Counted from the first letter of the stretch, positions 29,842-38,751 are shown. The stretch: DNA of 64,000 bases from Conexibacter sp. CPCC 205762 (GCF_030646155.1 NZ_JAUTDN010000033.1:1-64000), one strand, 5' to 3'. Notes: a model not told the origin generated them from the sequence alone. Made by a program: numbers and translations.

Positions 29842-31728
29842 GTGTCAGAGCGCTTCGCGATCGCCCAGGTCACGCCCTACGCCTGGGAAGCGCAGCACGA
29901 CGTGAACCGTCACGTCGCTCGCGTCGCCGACGAGCTGGCGGCGCGCGGGCATCGGGTGCTGATCGTCGCGCCGTCGCAGTCGGCCGCGCTTGTGCGCGCC
30001 TCGCGCAGAGCGATCCGCGCCGCCGCCGACGATCCGGCGAAGCTGCTGGAGGGCGCCGACGAGGGCGTGCCGCGGCTGCTCGGCGTCGGCGAGGTGCTGC
30101 CGTTCTCGCCCTCGCGCAAGCGCGCGGTCTCGTTGCCGATCGACGTCGCCCGCACGATCGAGCAGTTCTTCTCGATCGCGCCGCTCGACCTCGCGCACAT
30201 CCACGAGCCGTTCGCGCCGAGCGCCGCCAGCGCCGCGCTGCGCCACTCGCGCGCGCTCAACGTCGGCTCCTTCCACTCGACCACCGAGCGGGTCCTCTCG
30301 ACGCAGGTCGCGCGCCGCGTCGTCGAGCTGTTCCTCGGCCGGCTCGACGCCCGCGTCGCCTCCTACGAGGCGACCCGCGAGCAGCTCAACCGCTGGTTCC
30401 CGGCCGACTACCGCGTCGTCCTGCCCGGCGCCGACGCGCCCCGCAGCGACCACGAGCGGCTCGCCGACGACGATCCGCGCGGCCCCGAGCTGGTGCTCGT
30501 CTCCGACGAGGAGCGCCCTGCCGTCCGCACCTTCGTGCGGGCGCTGCGGAGACTGCCGCTCGACCGTCCCTGGCGCGCGACCGTGTGGACCCCGAGCGGC
30601 CTGCAGCCGCCCGGAGCGCTGCGCGGCGAGCTGCGCGGCCGCGTCGCCTTCGTCGGCCCCGACGAGCTGGACGAGGCCGCCCTGCTGGCGCGCGCCGACG
30701 TCGTCGTGCGCGCCTCCGCCGGCGCCGTGCCGGTCCCGGCCGGGGTGCTCGACGCGATCGCCGCCGGCGCCGTCCCGGTCGTCTCGCGGCTGCCCGTCTA
30801 CGAGGAGCTGATCGAGGAGGGCGCGGGGCTGCTGTTCGAGCCCGGCGACGTCGAGACGCTGACCGCCCAGCTGACGCGGCTGGTGCGCGAGCCGCAGCTG
30901 CGCGAGCGGCTCTCGTGGACGCGCGTCGTCGACGAGCTGGAGCAGGTCTACGGCGACCTCGTCGCGCGCCGCCACGACGGCCGTGGCGACCCCGTGCTGC
31001 GCGCCGTCGTCGCGAGACGGCCGCGGATCGACGTCGACCTGCACATGCACACCGACCACTCGGGCGACTGCGCGACGCCGGTCGAGGTGCTGCTGGCGCA
31101 GGCGAAGGCGAGAGGGCTCGGCGCGATCGCCGTCACCGACCACAACGAGATCTCCGGCGCGCTGGAGGCGCAGGCGAAGGCCGAGGGGATCAAGGTGATC
31201 GTCGGCGAGGAGGTCAAGACGAAGGACCAGGGCGAGGTGATCGGCCTGTTCCTCAGAGAGCTGATCCCGCGCGGGCTCTCGCTGGAGCAGACGATCGCCG
31301 AGATCAAGCGCCAGGGCGGCCTCGTCTACGTCCCCCACCCGTTCGACCGGATGCACTCGGTGCCCGACTACGAGCACCTGCTGGCGGTGCTCGACGACGT
31401 CGACGCGATCGAGGTCTTCAACCCGCGGATCGCGATCCACGAGTTCAACGAGGAGGCGGTCCGCTTCGCCGCCAAGTACCGCGTGCCGGCCGGCGCCGGC
31501 TCCGACGCGCACGTCGCGCAGGGGCTCGGCTCGGTCCGCATCCGCATGCCCGACTTCGACGGGCCGCAGGAGTTCATGGAGGCGCTGCGGGAGGCCGACG
31601 TGATCCGCACGCCCGCCAGCCTGCTGTACGTGCAGGCGCTGAAGTTCCTGCAGACGAAGGCGACGCCGCCCCCCGCACGCAGAGGCGTGCGCGAGGCGCG
31701 CGTGCGGCGCGCGGTTCGCAAGTCCTGA
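29842..31728 (+). CDS. GT4-like glycosyltransferase fused to PHP phosphoesterase domain
   Basis: 628 residues from GTG 29842 (CGGAG upstream). Residues 1-380 have the GT-B layout of family 4: N-terminal QVTPYAWEAQHDVNRHVARV then HIHEPFAPSAASAALR and GSFHSTTER, as in PimA-like enzymes, and a second Rossmann half ending AIAAGAVPVVSRLPVYEELI. The usual donor motif with Arg and Lys at the start of the second half is not evident (ELVLVSDEERPAVRTF instead), and the E-x7-E position has Asp first. Residues 395-625 are a PHP domain with intact metal motifs: DLHMHTDHSGDC, VTDHNEIS, VPHPFDR, GAGSDAHVA. Downstream of inositol-lipid genes; function of the fusion is unknown. Confidence 0.85.
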   Translation: MSERFAIAQVTPYAWEAQHDVNRHVARVADELAARGHRVLIVAPSQSAALVRASRRAIRAAADDPAKLLEGADEGVPRLLGVGEVLPFSPSRKRAVSLPIDVARTIEQFFSIAPLDLAHIHEPFAPSAASAALRHSRALNVGSFHSTTERVLSTQVARRVVELFLGRLDARVASYEATREQLNRWFPADYRVVLPGADAPRSDHERLADDDPRGPELVLVSDEERPAVRTFVRALRRLPLDRPWRATVWTPSGLQPPGALRGELRGRVAFVGPDELDEAALLARADVVVRASAGAVPVPAGVLDAIAAGAVPVVSRLPVYEELIEEGAGLLFEPGDVETLTAQLTRLVREPQLRERLSWTRVVDELEQVYGDLVARRHDGRGDPVLRAVVARRPRIDVDLHMHTDHSGDCATPVEVLLAQAKARGLGAIAVTDHNEISGALEAQAKAEGIKVIVGEEVKTKDQGEVIGLFLRELIPRGLSLEQTIAEIKRQGGLVYVPHPFDRMHSVPDYEHLLAVLDDVDAIEVFNPRIAIHEFNEEAVRFAAKYRVPAGAGSDAHVAQGLGSVRIRMPDFDGPQEFMEALREADVIRTPASLLYVQALKFLQTKATPPPARRGVREARVRRAVRKS

Positions 31729-31748
31729 TGCACGGGCAGGGAGATGAC

Positions 31749-32384
31749 GTGGGAACGTCCAATTCTCCCGAGAGCATGCCCGTGACCACAGATGACGAGA
31801 TCCGCGAGAAGTACCTCGAGCGCGCCATTCGCGACCTCAACCAGCTGACGCGCGATCTCCAGACCTGCCCCCACTGCCCGCGGGGGAACCTGATGCCGGT
31901 GCTCGGCTCAGGCCACCCGCAGGCGGACGTCTTCATGCTGAAGTACCAGCCGCGCCCGTCGGAGGTGGAGGAGGGCGTCGCCTTCTACGGCCGCTCCGGC
32001 GGCGCGTTGATGAAGTCGCTCAAGCGGCTGCAGATCGACCCGCTCGCGGTCTACGGGACGCTCTGCGTCAAGTGCCCGGTCTCCGACCCCTCGCTGGCCG
32101 ACCAGGCCTGCATCGAACGGGTGCTGGAGGAGCTGGCGATCGTGCAGCCGAAGATCGTCGTCGTGATGGGCGAGGAGGCGCTCGACGTGCTCAACGACCT
32201 CGGCCTGCCGCTCGCGCGCCACGTCGAGCAGGAGCCCGGCCGGCTGCAGCAGCTGACGCCGTCGATCGACGCGCTGTACGTCCCGAACATCGACGACTCG
32301 CTCGACGAGGAGGGCTCCAAGCACGCCTTCTGGCGGGCCTTCAAGGTGCTCGGCGACTGGTACGCCGACCTGCCGCCGTACTAG
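31749..32384 (+). CDS. uracil-DNA-glycosylase-fold protein with altered active-site motifs
   Basis: 211 residues from GTG 31749 (AGGGAG five bases upstream); ATG 31728, overlapping the previous stop, is also possible. Features of family 4/5 Fe-S UDGs: TCPHCPRGN (Cys pair), GSGHPQADVFML, FYGRSGGALMKSLKRL, TLCVKCPVSD (Cys pair), and QPKIVVVMGEEAL. Yet the motif A segment GEAPG is replaced by KYQPRPSEVEEG, and the motif B HPS is missing, replaced near residue 180 by YVPNIDDSLDEEG. So it keeps the scaffold and cluster but may not excise uracil. Probably co-transcribed with the GT4-PHP gene. Confidence 0.75.
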   Translation: MGTSNSPESMPVTTDDEIREKYLERAIRDLNQLTRDLQTCPHCPRGNLMPVLGSGHPQADVFMLKYQPRPSEVEEGVAFYGRSGGALMKSLKRLQIDPLAVYGTLCVKCPVSDPSLADQACIERVLEELAIVQPKIVVVMGEEALDVLNDLGLPLARHVEQEPGRLQQLTPSIDALYVPNIDDSLDEEGSKHAFWRAFKVLGDWYADLPPY

Positions 32385-32392
32385 CCGGCGGC
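32372..32392. terminator. hairpin spanning stop codon between convergent genes
   Basis: GCCGCCG and CGGCGGC pair around a loop that contains the TAG stop of the UDG-like gene. It lies between convergent coding regions and could stop transcription from both sides. Confidence 0.5.
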
Positions 32393-32396
32393 GCCC

Positions 32397-33197
32397 TCAG
32401 CGGGCGTCGTCGAGCGTGACGACGTCGACGTCGCCGGAGGAGGCGCGCGCCTCGACCTTGTGCGGCGAGCCGCTGTCGCGCCTGACGTCGACGCGCTCGC
32501 TGCCCGAGCTGGCCTCGGTGACCACGTCGTAGCCGCTGCCGCCCGGCACCGCGACCGTCACGTCGCCGGAGGAGGCGACCGCCTCGATCCGTCTCGGCGC
32601 TCTGCGCGCGCGCACGACGACCTCGCCGCTGGAGGCGTGCGCGGTCACGTCGTCGCCGCCATAGCCCTCGACCACGACGTCGCCGGAGGAGGCGCCGACG
32701 CGCAGCGGCCCGGTCGCGTCGACGACCGTCACGTCGCCGGAGCTGGAGCCGATGTAGGCGTCGCCGGCGATGCCGCGCGCGCTGACGTCGCCGGAGGAGC
32801 CGCGCACGTCGAGCGGCAGCTCGACCGGCACGCGCACCTCGAACTCGGTGTCGCAGCCCTGCGGGCCGAACGTGCCCCAGAAGCCGCAGCTGCCCGACAG
32901 CGTCAGCTCGCCGTCGGCGAAGCTCTGCTGCAGGCGCGGCTCCTTCAGCCCCCAGGTGCGATGGGCGATCACCTCGACGTCGTCGCGCCGCTCGGCGACG
33001 ACCTTGATCTCACCGCTGCTGCCCTTCAGGCGCAGCCGCTCGACGCCGCCGTAGGACTGCGTGCGGTCGTCGCTCTGCTGCACCGAGGCGGCGGCGAACC
33101 ACAGCGCCGCCCAGACGACGACGATCGCGCCGAAGACGACGCAGAAGATCACGAACGGGCGGGAGAGCCCTCTCTCGGGCGGCGGGGTGCTGGTCAC
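32397..33197 (-). CDS. DUF4097-type membrane-anchored beta-helix protein
   Basis: 266 residues from GTG 33197. One transmembrane helix (FVIFCVVFGAIVVVWAALWF) near residues 15-35, then an external domain with at least eight repeats of a short S-S-G-D/E unit (RGSSGDVSARG, GSSSGDVTVV, GASSGDVVVEG, HASSGEVVVRA). This is the DUF4097/putative adhesin family, thought to form a parallel beta-helix. Function unknown. In Firmicutes relatives are linked to envelope stress systems; no such genes are adjacent. Confidence 0.83.
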   Translation of the reverse strand: MTSTPPPERGLSRPFVIFCVVFGAIVVVWAALWFAAASVQQSDDRTQSYGGVERLRLKGSSGEIKVVAERRDDVEVIAHRTWGLKEPRLQQSFADGELTLSGSCGFWGTFGPQGCDTEFEVRVPVELPLDVRGSSGDVSARGIAGDAYIGSSSGDVTVVDATGPLRVGASSGDVVVEGYGGDDVTAHASSGEVVVRARRAPRRIEAVASSGDVTVAVPGGSGYDVVTEASSGSERVDVRRDSGSPHKVEARASSGDVDVVTLDDAR

Positions 33198-33268
33198 GCC
33201 GACCAGCCTATGCCGGTCGCCGTCAGCGCGGAACGGGGACTGCTCCCCACTCGCTGCTGGGGCTAGCC

Positions 33269-34207
33269 CTACGGCAGCAGCACGATCTTGCCGAGCTTGC
33301 CGCCCGCCTCGAAGCTCCCGTAGGCGGCCTCGACGTCCGCGAGCGGGAAGGTCGCGGCGACCGGCACGGTCAGCGCGCCCGCCTCCACCAGCGGCAGCAC
33401 GTGGCGCTCGACGGCGCGCGCGGCGATCGCCTTCTCCTCCAACGGCCGCGCCCGCAGCGTCGAGCCCATCACGCGGGCGCGCTTCATCATCAGCGCGCCG
33501 AGGTGCAGGTCGCCCTTCGCGCCGGCGCCGATCCCGATCACGGCGATCCGCCCGCCGGTCGCGAGCGCGTTGACGTTCTCGGCCAGGTTGGGCGCGCCGA
33601 TCAGCTCCAGCACGACGTCGAACGGGCCGTGCTCGCCGAAGCCCTCCGGAGAGATCACGGTCGCGCCGAGCGCGGCGACGGCGTCGCGCGCGCCGGGGTT
33701 GCGGACGGTCGCGGTGACGCGCGCGCCGAGCGCGCGGCCGAGCTGGACCGCAGCGCTGCCGACGCCGCCGGCCGCGCCGTGGACGAGCAGCCGCTCGCCG
33801 CTCGCCAGCCCCGCCTGCGTCACGAGCGCGTCGTACGCGACCGTGAACGCCTCCGGGAAGCCACCTGCTGCCGGCCAGTCGAGCGCCTCCGGGACCGCCA
33901 TCAGCAGCCGCTCGTGGACGACCGCCAGCTCGGCCTGCGCGCCGCCGCCGACGACCGCCATCACGCGTGCGCCGGGCGCGAAGCGGGTCGCGCCGGGGCC
34001 GAGCGCGACGACCTCGCCGGCCAGCTCCAGCCCGGGGATGTCCTGCGGCGCGTCGGGCGGCGCCGGGTAGAGGCCGCGCCGCTGCATCATGTCGGCGCCG
34101 TTGAGGCCGGCAGCGCGCACGCGCACCAGCACCTCGCCCGCGCCGGGGGCCGGATCGGGCTGCTCGGCCACCGTCAGCGCTCTGTCTCGGATCGTCACGG
34201 CTCGCAT
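33269..34207 (-). CDS. zinc-independent quinone oxidoreductase (MDR family)
   Basis: 312 residues, medium-chain dehydrogenase/reductase. GroES-like start with MRAVTIRDRALTVAEQPDP and AAGLNGADMMQRRGLYP, the QOR hallmark lacking the zinc-binding Cys/His; nucleotide-binding motif LLVHGAAGGVGSAAVQLGRA near residue 145, and an NADPH-preferring layout. Probably reduces a quinone or other enone. Similar to human TP53I3 in pattern (NGADMMQRRG). It diverges from the lipase gene. Confidence 0.9.
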   Translation of the reverse strand: MRAVTIRDRALTVAEQPDPAPGAGEVLVRVRAAGLNGADMMQRRGLYPAPPDAPQDIPGLELAGEVVALGPGATRFAPGARVMAVVGGGAQAELAVVHERLLMAVPEALDWPAAGGFPEAFTVAYDALVTQAGLASGERLLVHGAAGGVGSAAVQLGRALGARVTATVRNPGARDAVAALGATVISPEGFGEHGPFDVVLELIGAPNLAENVNALATGGRIAVIGIGAGAKGDLHLGALMMKRARVMGSTLRARPLEEKAIAARAVERHVLPLVEAGALTVPVAATFPLADVEAAYGSFEAGGKLGKIVLLP

Positions 34208-34297
34208 GCGGCGAGTCTGGCATATGACCCGCAGGCTGTGACGGTTCTCCATGCAGACCGACCACTCGGTGTGAGAGAGTCTCGCCGAGGAGGAGAG

Positions 34298-35095
34298 ATG
34301 CGGATCGTGCCCCCACAGCTCCGGTCGTTGCCGCCGATCTGGCGTGAGACGCTGCTGCCGACCGCGGCCGCAGGCCTCTTCGTCGACCCGATCTTCCGCG
34401 GCCACGGGATGCCGGCCGGCCACGGCCGCCCGCTGCTGCTGATCCCCGGCTACCTCGCCGGCGACCGCTCGCTGGCGACGATGAGCGGCTGGCTGCAGCG
34501 CGCCGGCTACCGCACCGAGCGCGCCGGCATCCGCCTCAACGTCGGCTGCGGCGGCGAGACCGTCGCGCGGCTGGAGCAGCGCCTGGAGCAGCTCTACGAG
34601 GCCTCCGGCGGCCGCCGCGTCGCGATCGTCGGCCAGAGCCGCGGCGGCGCCCACGCGCGCGCCCTCGCCGGCCGCCGGCCGGAGCTGGTCAGCGGCGTCG
34701 TGACGCTCGGCTCGCCGCTGCTGGACCCGCTGATGGTGCACCCGCTCGTGCGCATGAACGTCGAGCTGGTCGGCCGCCTCGGGATGCTCGGCGTGCCCGG
34801 CCTGCTGCGCGCCGCCTGCCGCGACGGCGCCTGCTGCGAGCCGCTGCGCGAGAACCTGCGCGCGCCGCTGCCGACCCACGTCGGCTATGTCTCGATCTAC
34901 TCGCGCAACGATGGGATCGTCGACTGGCGCTCCTGCCTGGACCCCGGCGCGCGCCACGTCGAGGTCGACACGACGCACCTCGGGATGGGCTTCCACGCAC
35001 CGACCTACCGCGAGATCGCGGCGGCGCTGCGCGGATTCCGCGACGCGGAGCTGGGCGCCGAGTCGTTCGACGCCCCGCTCGCAGCCGTCGCCTGA
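34298..35095 (+). CDS. alpha/beta hydrolase, lipase-like
   Basis: 265 residues, ATG preceded by GAGGAGGAGAG. PLLLIPGYLAGDRSLATMSG is the oxyanion region; VAIVGQSRGGAHARALA is the nucleophile elbow (G-Q-S-R-G) near residue 115; the acid is likely in YSRNDGIVDW and the His in TTHLGMGFH. Pattern fits cytoplasmic or membrane-associated esterase/lipase relatives found in Actinobacteria; no signal peptide. Substrate unknown. Its stop is one base from the stop of the convergent secreted gene. Confidence 0.83.
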   Translation: MRIVPPQLRSLPPIWRETLLPTAAAGLFVDPIFRGHGMPAGHGRPLLLIPGYLAGDRSLATMSGWLQRAGYRTERAGIRLNVGCGGETVARLEQRLEQLYEASGGRRVAIVGQSRGGAHARALAGRRPELVSGVVTLGSPLLDPLMVHPLVRMNVELVGRLGMLGVPGLLRAACRDGACCEPLRENLRAPLPTHVGYVSIYSRNDGIVDWRSCLDPGARHVEVDTTHLGMGFHAPTYREIAAALRGFRDAELGAESFDAPLAAVA

Positions 35096-35096
35096 G

Positions 35097-35483
35097 CTAC
35101 TTCGAGCTTCTGCTCGGGAAGCGCCAGACGTCGAAGCCGGTTCTGCCGTTCGTGCCGCTCTTGATGAAGCGCTTGCCGATCGCGCCGCTCAGTCTGCCGC
35201 CGAGCTTCTGCGTCGTCCAGCCTCTCATCGATCTCGGCTCGTAGAGGTAGCTGCGGAAGATGTTGTAGGTGTCGGTGCACGTCAGGGTCGTGCCGGCCGG
35301 GGTGAAGTTGAGGCGGTGGTACTTGCCGGCGCTGAAGCCCGACTGCGGGTCGTTCTTGACGACGGTGAAGATCGGGCACTCGGAGGTCGAGGTTCTTCTC
35401 GTCGCGGCGTTGGCGGCCGACGGGATCAGCAGTGCCGGCAGCGCGAGGGCGACCAGGGCCAGCAGGCGAAGACGATGGGACAT
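35097..35483 (-). CDS. small secreted protein of unknown function
   Basis: 128 residues from ATG 35483 with AGGAG ten bases upstream. Signal peptide LALVALALPALLIPSAANAA. The mature part has Cys in SECPIF and LTCTDTYN (possible disulfide) and a basic C-terminus (GKRFIKSGTNGRTGFDVWRF). Many arginines use AGA. No family recognised. Confidence 0.75.
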   Translation of the reverse strand: MSHRLRLLALVALALPALLIPSAANAATRRTSTSECPIFTVVKNDPQSGFSAGKYHRLNFTPAGTTLTCTDTYNIFRSYLYEPRSMRGWTTQKLGGRLSGAIGKRFIKSGTNGRTGFDVWRFPSRSSK

Positions 35484-35515
35484 GCGGGGAACTCCTATCC
35501 GGGAAGCGTTGCCCA

Positions 35516-36172
35516 TTAATCTGTCATCAGCGCCACCGGCAGCGCAAGTCCTGCAACGCGCCGTACCGATGCGATCCGCCGCCCCGGCTGGACCGCGTCG
35601 CGGATCCCGCCGACGTTCTCGCCGAACGTCGCGACGGTCGCGTCGAGGTCGGGGCAGCGCAGCGCGAGGCCCCAGAAGAAGGCCGGGCGGTCGCTCCCGC
35701 CGGCTCTCGCGGCGATCTGCTGCGGCTCCTGCACGACCTCGAGCAGCTCGGCGCCGAGGCGGAAGAAGGCCTGCCGCGGCGCGCCGGCCGGCGTCGGCTG
35801 CTCGCGGATCCGGCGCAGGTCGAGACCGGCCTCCTGGAGGCGCGCGACGGTGCGGTCGAGGTCGGGCGAGATCGCGACGATGTGGTCGATCGCGACGACG
35901 CCGTTGGGATGGGCGGGCGGCTCGTGCGCGCCGCCGTCACCCGGCGCCGCATGCGCGGTCGGCAGCCCGTCCAGCGCCGGCTCCGCGCCGGGGTCGCCGT
36001 CACGCGAGGGCAGTCCGCGGAGGTGCCAGCGGATCAGCCCGCGGCCCGCCTCGCGGCCGGCGAAGCGCAGCGCGACCGCGCCGATCCGGCAGCGGTCGCT
36101 CTCGACTGCGAAGCCGAGCGCCGACCAGCGCTGCGGCTCGTCGGCGATCTCCAGCTCAGCGATCGTCACCAT
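35516..36172 (-). CDS. VOC/glyoxalase-superfamily protein
   Basis: 218 residues. The C-terminal half contains VVAIDHIVAISPDLDRTVAR, then LRRIREQPTPAGAPRQAFFR and AELLEVVQ, typical VOC beta-alpha-beta-beta-beta units (His and Glu as potential metal ligands). The N-terminal half is a weaker, degenerate repeat. Substrate unknown. Ends 32 bases before the secreted gene and starts 28 bases after the RNA methyltransferase stop. Confidence 0.72.
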   Translation of the reverse strand: MVTIAELEIADEPQRWSALGFAVESDRCRIGAVALRFAGREAGRGLIRWHLRGLPSRDGDPGAEPALDGLPTAHAAPGDGGAHEPPAHPNGVVAIDHIVAISPDLDRTVARLQEAGLDLRRIREQPTPAGAPRQAFFRLGAELLEVVQEPQQIAARAGGSDRPAFFWGLALRCPDLDATVATFGENVGGIRDAVQPGRRIASVRRVAGLALPVALMTD

Positions 36173-36199
36173 CGCCGAGCGATGGTAGACGCGCGTGGG

Positions 36200-37570
36200 T
36201 CAGGCGCGCTCCAGCAGCGCGACGCACTCGATGTGCGGCGTCTGCGGGAACATGTCGACCGGGCGCACCTTGCGCAGCACGTAGCCGGCCTCGACCAGCT
36301 GGGCCGCGTTCGGCGCCAGCGTCGTCGGGTTGCAGGAGATGTAGACGATCCGCTTCGGCGAGGCGTCGATGATCCGTCTGACGACCTTCTGCGAGAGGCC
36401 GGCGCGCGGCGGGTCGACGACGACGACGTCCGGCGAGCCGGCCTGCTCGACGAGCAGTCTCAGCGCGGTGCGCGCGTCGCCGGCGAAGAAGCGGGCGTTG
36501 TCGATCTCGTTCAGTCTCGCGTTCGCGATCGCGTCACCGACGGCCGGCTCGACGATCTCCAGCCCCCACAGCTCGCCGGCGCGCGGCGCCATCGTCAGGC
36601 CGATCGTGCCGATGCCGCAGTAGAGGTCGTAGAGGCGCTCGAAGCCGGCCAGCGCGGCGTACTCGCCGGCAAGGCCGTAGAGCTTCTCCGCCATCTCGGT
36701 GTTGACCTGGAAGAAGGCGTGCGGGGAGACCCGGAAGGTCATCCCGTTCAGCTCCTCCTCGAGGTACTCCCTGCCGGAGATGACGGTCGTCTCGCCGGAG
36801 GTGGTCGTCTCGCCGAGACCGTCGTACTGGGTCCACATCAGGCCGTCGACGTCGACCGCCTGCGCGAACGCCTCCTCGTCCAGCTCGCCCGGCATCGTCA
36901 CGAGCCGAACCTGGAACTGGCCGGTGCGACGGCCCTCGCGCACGACGCAGTTGCGCAGGAAGCCGCGGCGGGTGCGGCGGTCGTACGGCTCCAGCCCCTG
37001 CTCCTTGCAGAATCTGAGCACCTGCTCGCGGACGGCGTTGCCGGCCTCGGAGGCGAGCAGGCAGTCGTCGATCGGGACGATTCTGTCCCACTCCCCGGGC
37101 GCGTGGAAGCCGAAGATCAGCTCGCCTCTCTCCGCCGTCCCCTCGGTCCCGAACGAGTACTCGAGCTTGTTGCGGTAGCGCCACGTCTGCAGCGCCGGGA
37201 CGATCGGCTCCAGCTCGTAGCCGGCGAGCTTGCCGATCCGCCGCAGCGCGTCGTCGACCTGCTGGCTCTTGATCTCCAGCTGCTTCTCGTACGGCAGCAC
37301 CTGCCACGGCGCGCCGGGATGCTGAGCGACGGCCGCGATCCGGTCGGGGCTCGGCTCCAGCACCTCCTGCGTTATCGCCTCGCCGTAATCGCGCTTGGTC
37401 TTGGTCACCTTCACCCGCACGCGATCGCCGGGGATCGCGCCCTGCACGAACAGCACGTAGCCGTCATGGCGGGCGACGCCGTTGCCGCCGAAGGCGAGGC
37501 TGTCGATCGTGACCTCGAGTTCGGCGAACCGGTCCGGGCGCTTGCGTTGTGTGGTGGAAGGCGTGCTCAT
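36200..37570 (-). CDS. 23S rRNA/tRNA (uracil-5-)-methyltransferase, RlmD/RlmCD type
   Basis: 456 residues from ATG 37570. N-terminal TRAM domain (ELEVTIDSLAFGGNGVARHD, VLFVQGAIPGDRVRVKV), then SAM-binding DLYCGIGTIGLTMAPRAG, DPPRAGLSQKVVRRI and the catalytic Cys in VYISCNPTTLAPN. The Fe-S cluster loop normally C-x5-C-x2-C before the Y-x-x-Q-L-x-x-K segment is shortened here (AQHPGAPWQVLPYEKQLEIK) and contains no Cys, so it is likely a clusterless enzyme. RNA target cannot be assigned. Confidence 0.92.
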   Translation of the reverse strand: MSTPSTTQRKRPDRFAELEVTIDSLAFGGNGVARHDGYVLFVQGAIPGDRVRVKVTKTKRDYGEAITQEVLEPSPDRIAAVAQHPGAPWQVLPYEKQLEIKSQQVDDALRRIGKLAGYELEPIVPALQTWRYRNKLEYSFGTEGTAERGELIFGFHAPGEWDRIVPIDDCLLASEAGNAVREQVLRFCKEQGLEPYDRRTRRGFLRNCVVREGRRTGQFQVRLVTMPGELDEEAFAQAVDVDGLMWTQYDGLGETTTSGETTVISGREYLEEELNGMTFRVSPHAFFQVNTEMAEKLYGLAGEYAALAGFERLYDLYCGIGTIGLTMAPRAGELWGLEIVEPAVGDAIANARLNEIDNARFFAGDARTALRLLVEQAGSPDVVVVDPPRAGLSQKVVRRIIDASPKRIVYISCNPTTLAPNAAQLVEAGYVLRKVRPVDMFPQTPHIECVALLERA

Positions 37571-37721
37571 CGAACTGCTTAGGATGGCAGGTCCCGTGCC
37601 AGCGGCGATCGCGACGCGACCGTGGTCACTTGCCGAGCAGGCATCGGTCACTCGATAATGGCCGTTCAGGGATCGGGGCCCGCGCGCCCGGTCGGGGGAC
37701 GTGAGCGATTTGGGGGAAGCG

Positions 37722-38741
37722 ATGCGGATCGGCGGCATCTTCGCCAGCGAGACGGCCAACGCCCACTATCGGGCGATCCTGCCGCTGCGCGCGCTCGAAG
37801 CGCGCGGCCACCGCATCCTGTGGCCGCCACCCGGCGCCGACGCCGCCGCGCACTACGAGGTCCCGGCCTGCGACGCGCTGCTGCTCCACCGCGGCCTGAT
37901 GCCCGCGCACCTCGACTTCGTCGAGCGGCTGCGGGCGGCACGGATCGCCGTGATCTGGGACAACGACGACGACATCGCGTCGCTGCCAAAGCTGACCCGC
38001 AACTGGAACGGGCGCAGCCGACGGGAGACGAAGCAGGACTTCGAACGCACCGTCGAGATCGCACGCGCGGCCTCGCTGATGACGACGCCGAGCAGACGGA
38101 TCGCCGAGATCTACGGCGAGCGCGGCGCGTGCGTGCAGGTGATCGAGAACGCGCTGACCGCGAGGGAGCTGGCGCGGCCCGAATCGCGGCGACGCCGGCC
38201 GGGCGTGACGATCGGGTACGTCGGCGGCCTCGAGCACTTCGACGACGTCAGAAAGCTGAAGCTCGCGAAGGTGCTCGAGCGGCTGCTGCGCGAGCGCGAC
38301 GATGTGCGCGTCGTGTCGATCGGCGTCTCCTTCGGCTTCCGCAGCCCGGCCTACGAGGAACGCGGCCAGATCCCCGTGCAAAGACTGATCGGGCAGGAGC
38401 GCGAGTTCGCGATCGGGCTCGCCCCGCTTGCTGACACGCCCTTCAACCGCGCCCGCTCGAACGTAAAGCTGAAGGAGTACGCGACCGCGGGCGCAATGTG
38501 GCTCGCCTCGCCGATCGGTCCGTATGCCGACCTCGGCCCCCAGCAAGGTGGGCTGCTGGTCGGCGACGGTGACTGGCACGCAGCGCTGAGCGCGCTGCTC
38601 GACGACCGCCAACGGCTCTCGGAGCTGCGTGCCAACGCCGTCGCATGGGCCAGAACGCAGACGGTCGAGCAGCTCGCGCCGACGTGGGAGGCGGCCTTCA
38701 GCAGCTGCGTGCGCGAGCTGCGAGGCCGCGCCAGGACGTAG
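37722..38741 (+). CDS. glycosyltransferase (GT-B fold, family 4-like)
   Basis: 339 residues from ATG 37722 (GGGGGAAGCG upstream); GTG 37701 would add seven residues. N-terminal IGGIFASETANAHYRAILPL and ALEARGHRILWPPPGAD; DNDDDIASLP then LMTTPSRRIAEIYGER; second half TIGYVGGLEHFDDVRKLK and NVKLKEYATAGAMWLASPIG, the nucleotide-sugar contact region. Acceptor unknown. It directly precedes an M3-like peptidase gene by 10 bases. Confidence 0.8.
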   Translation: MRIGGIFASETANAHYRAILPLRALEARGHRILWPPPGADAAAHYEVPACDALLLHRGLMPAHLDFVERLRAARIAVIWDNDDDIASLPKLTRNWNGRSRRETKQDFERTVEIARAASLMTTPSRRIAEIYGERGACVQVIENALTARELARPESRRRRPGVTIGYVGGLEHFDDVRKLKLAKVLERLLRERDDVRVVSIGVSFGFRSPAYEERGQIPVQRLIGQEREFAIGLAPLADTPFNRARSNVKLKEYATAGAMWLASPIGPYADLGPQQGGLLVGDGDWHAALSALLDDRQRLSELRANAVAWARTQTVEQLAPTWEAAFSSCVRELRGRART

Positions 38742-38751
38742 CATCCGCGGC

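Noticed and set aside
29052..31727. Long plus-strand frame preceding the UDG-like protein and covering ino1 and the GT4-PHP gene
   Set aside because: Only the last ~210 codons have a family pattern; the rest is an out-of-frame shadow of two well-identified genes, so no giant fusion protein exists.
37571..37721. Extra upstream codons for the RNA methyltransferase or glycosyltransferase
   Set aside because: Longer frames exist in both directions but contain no conserved residues; the ATG sites at 37570 and 37722 fit family starts.
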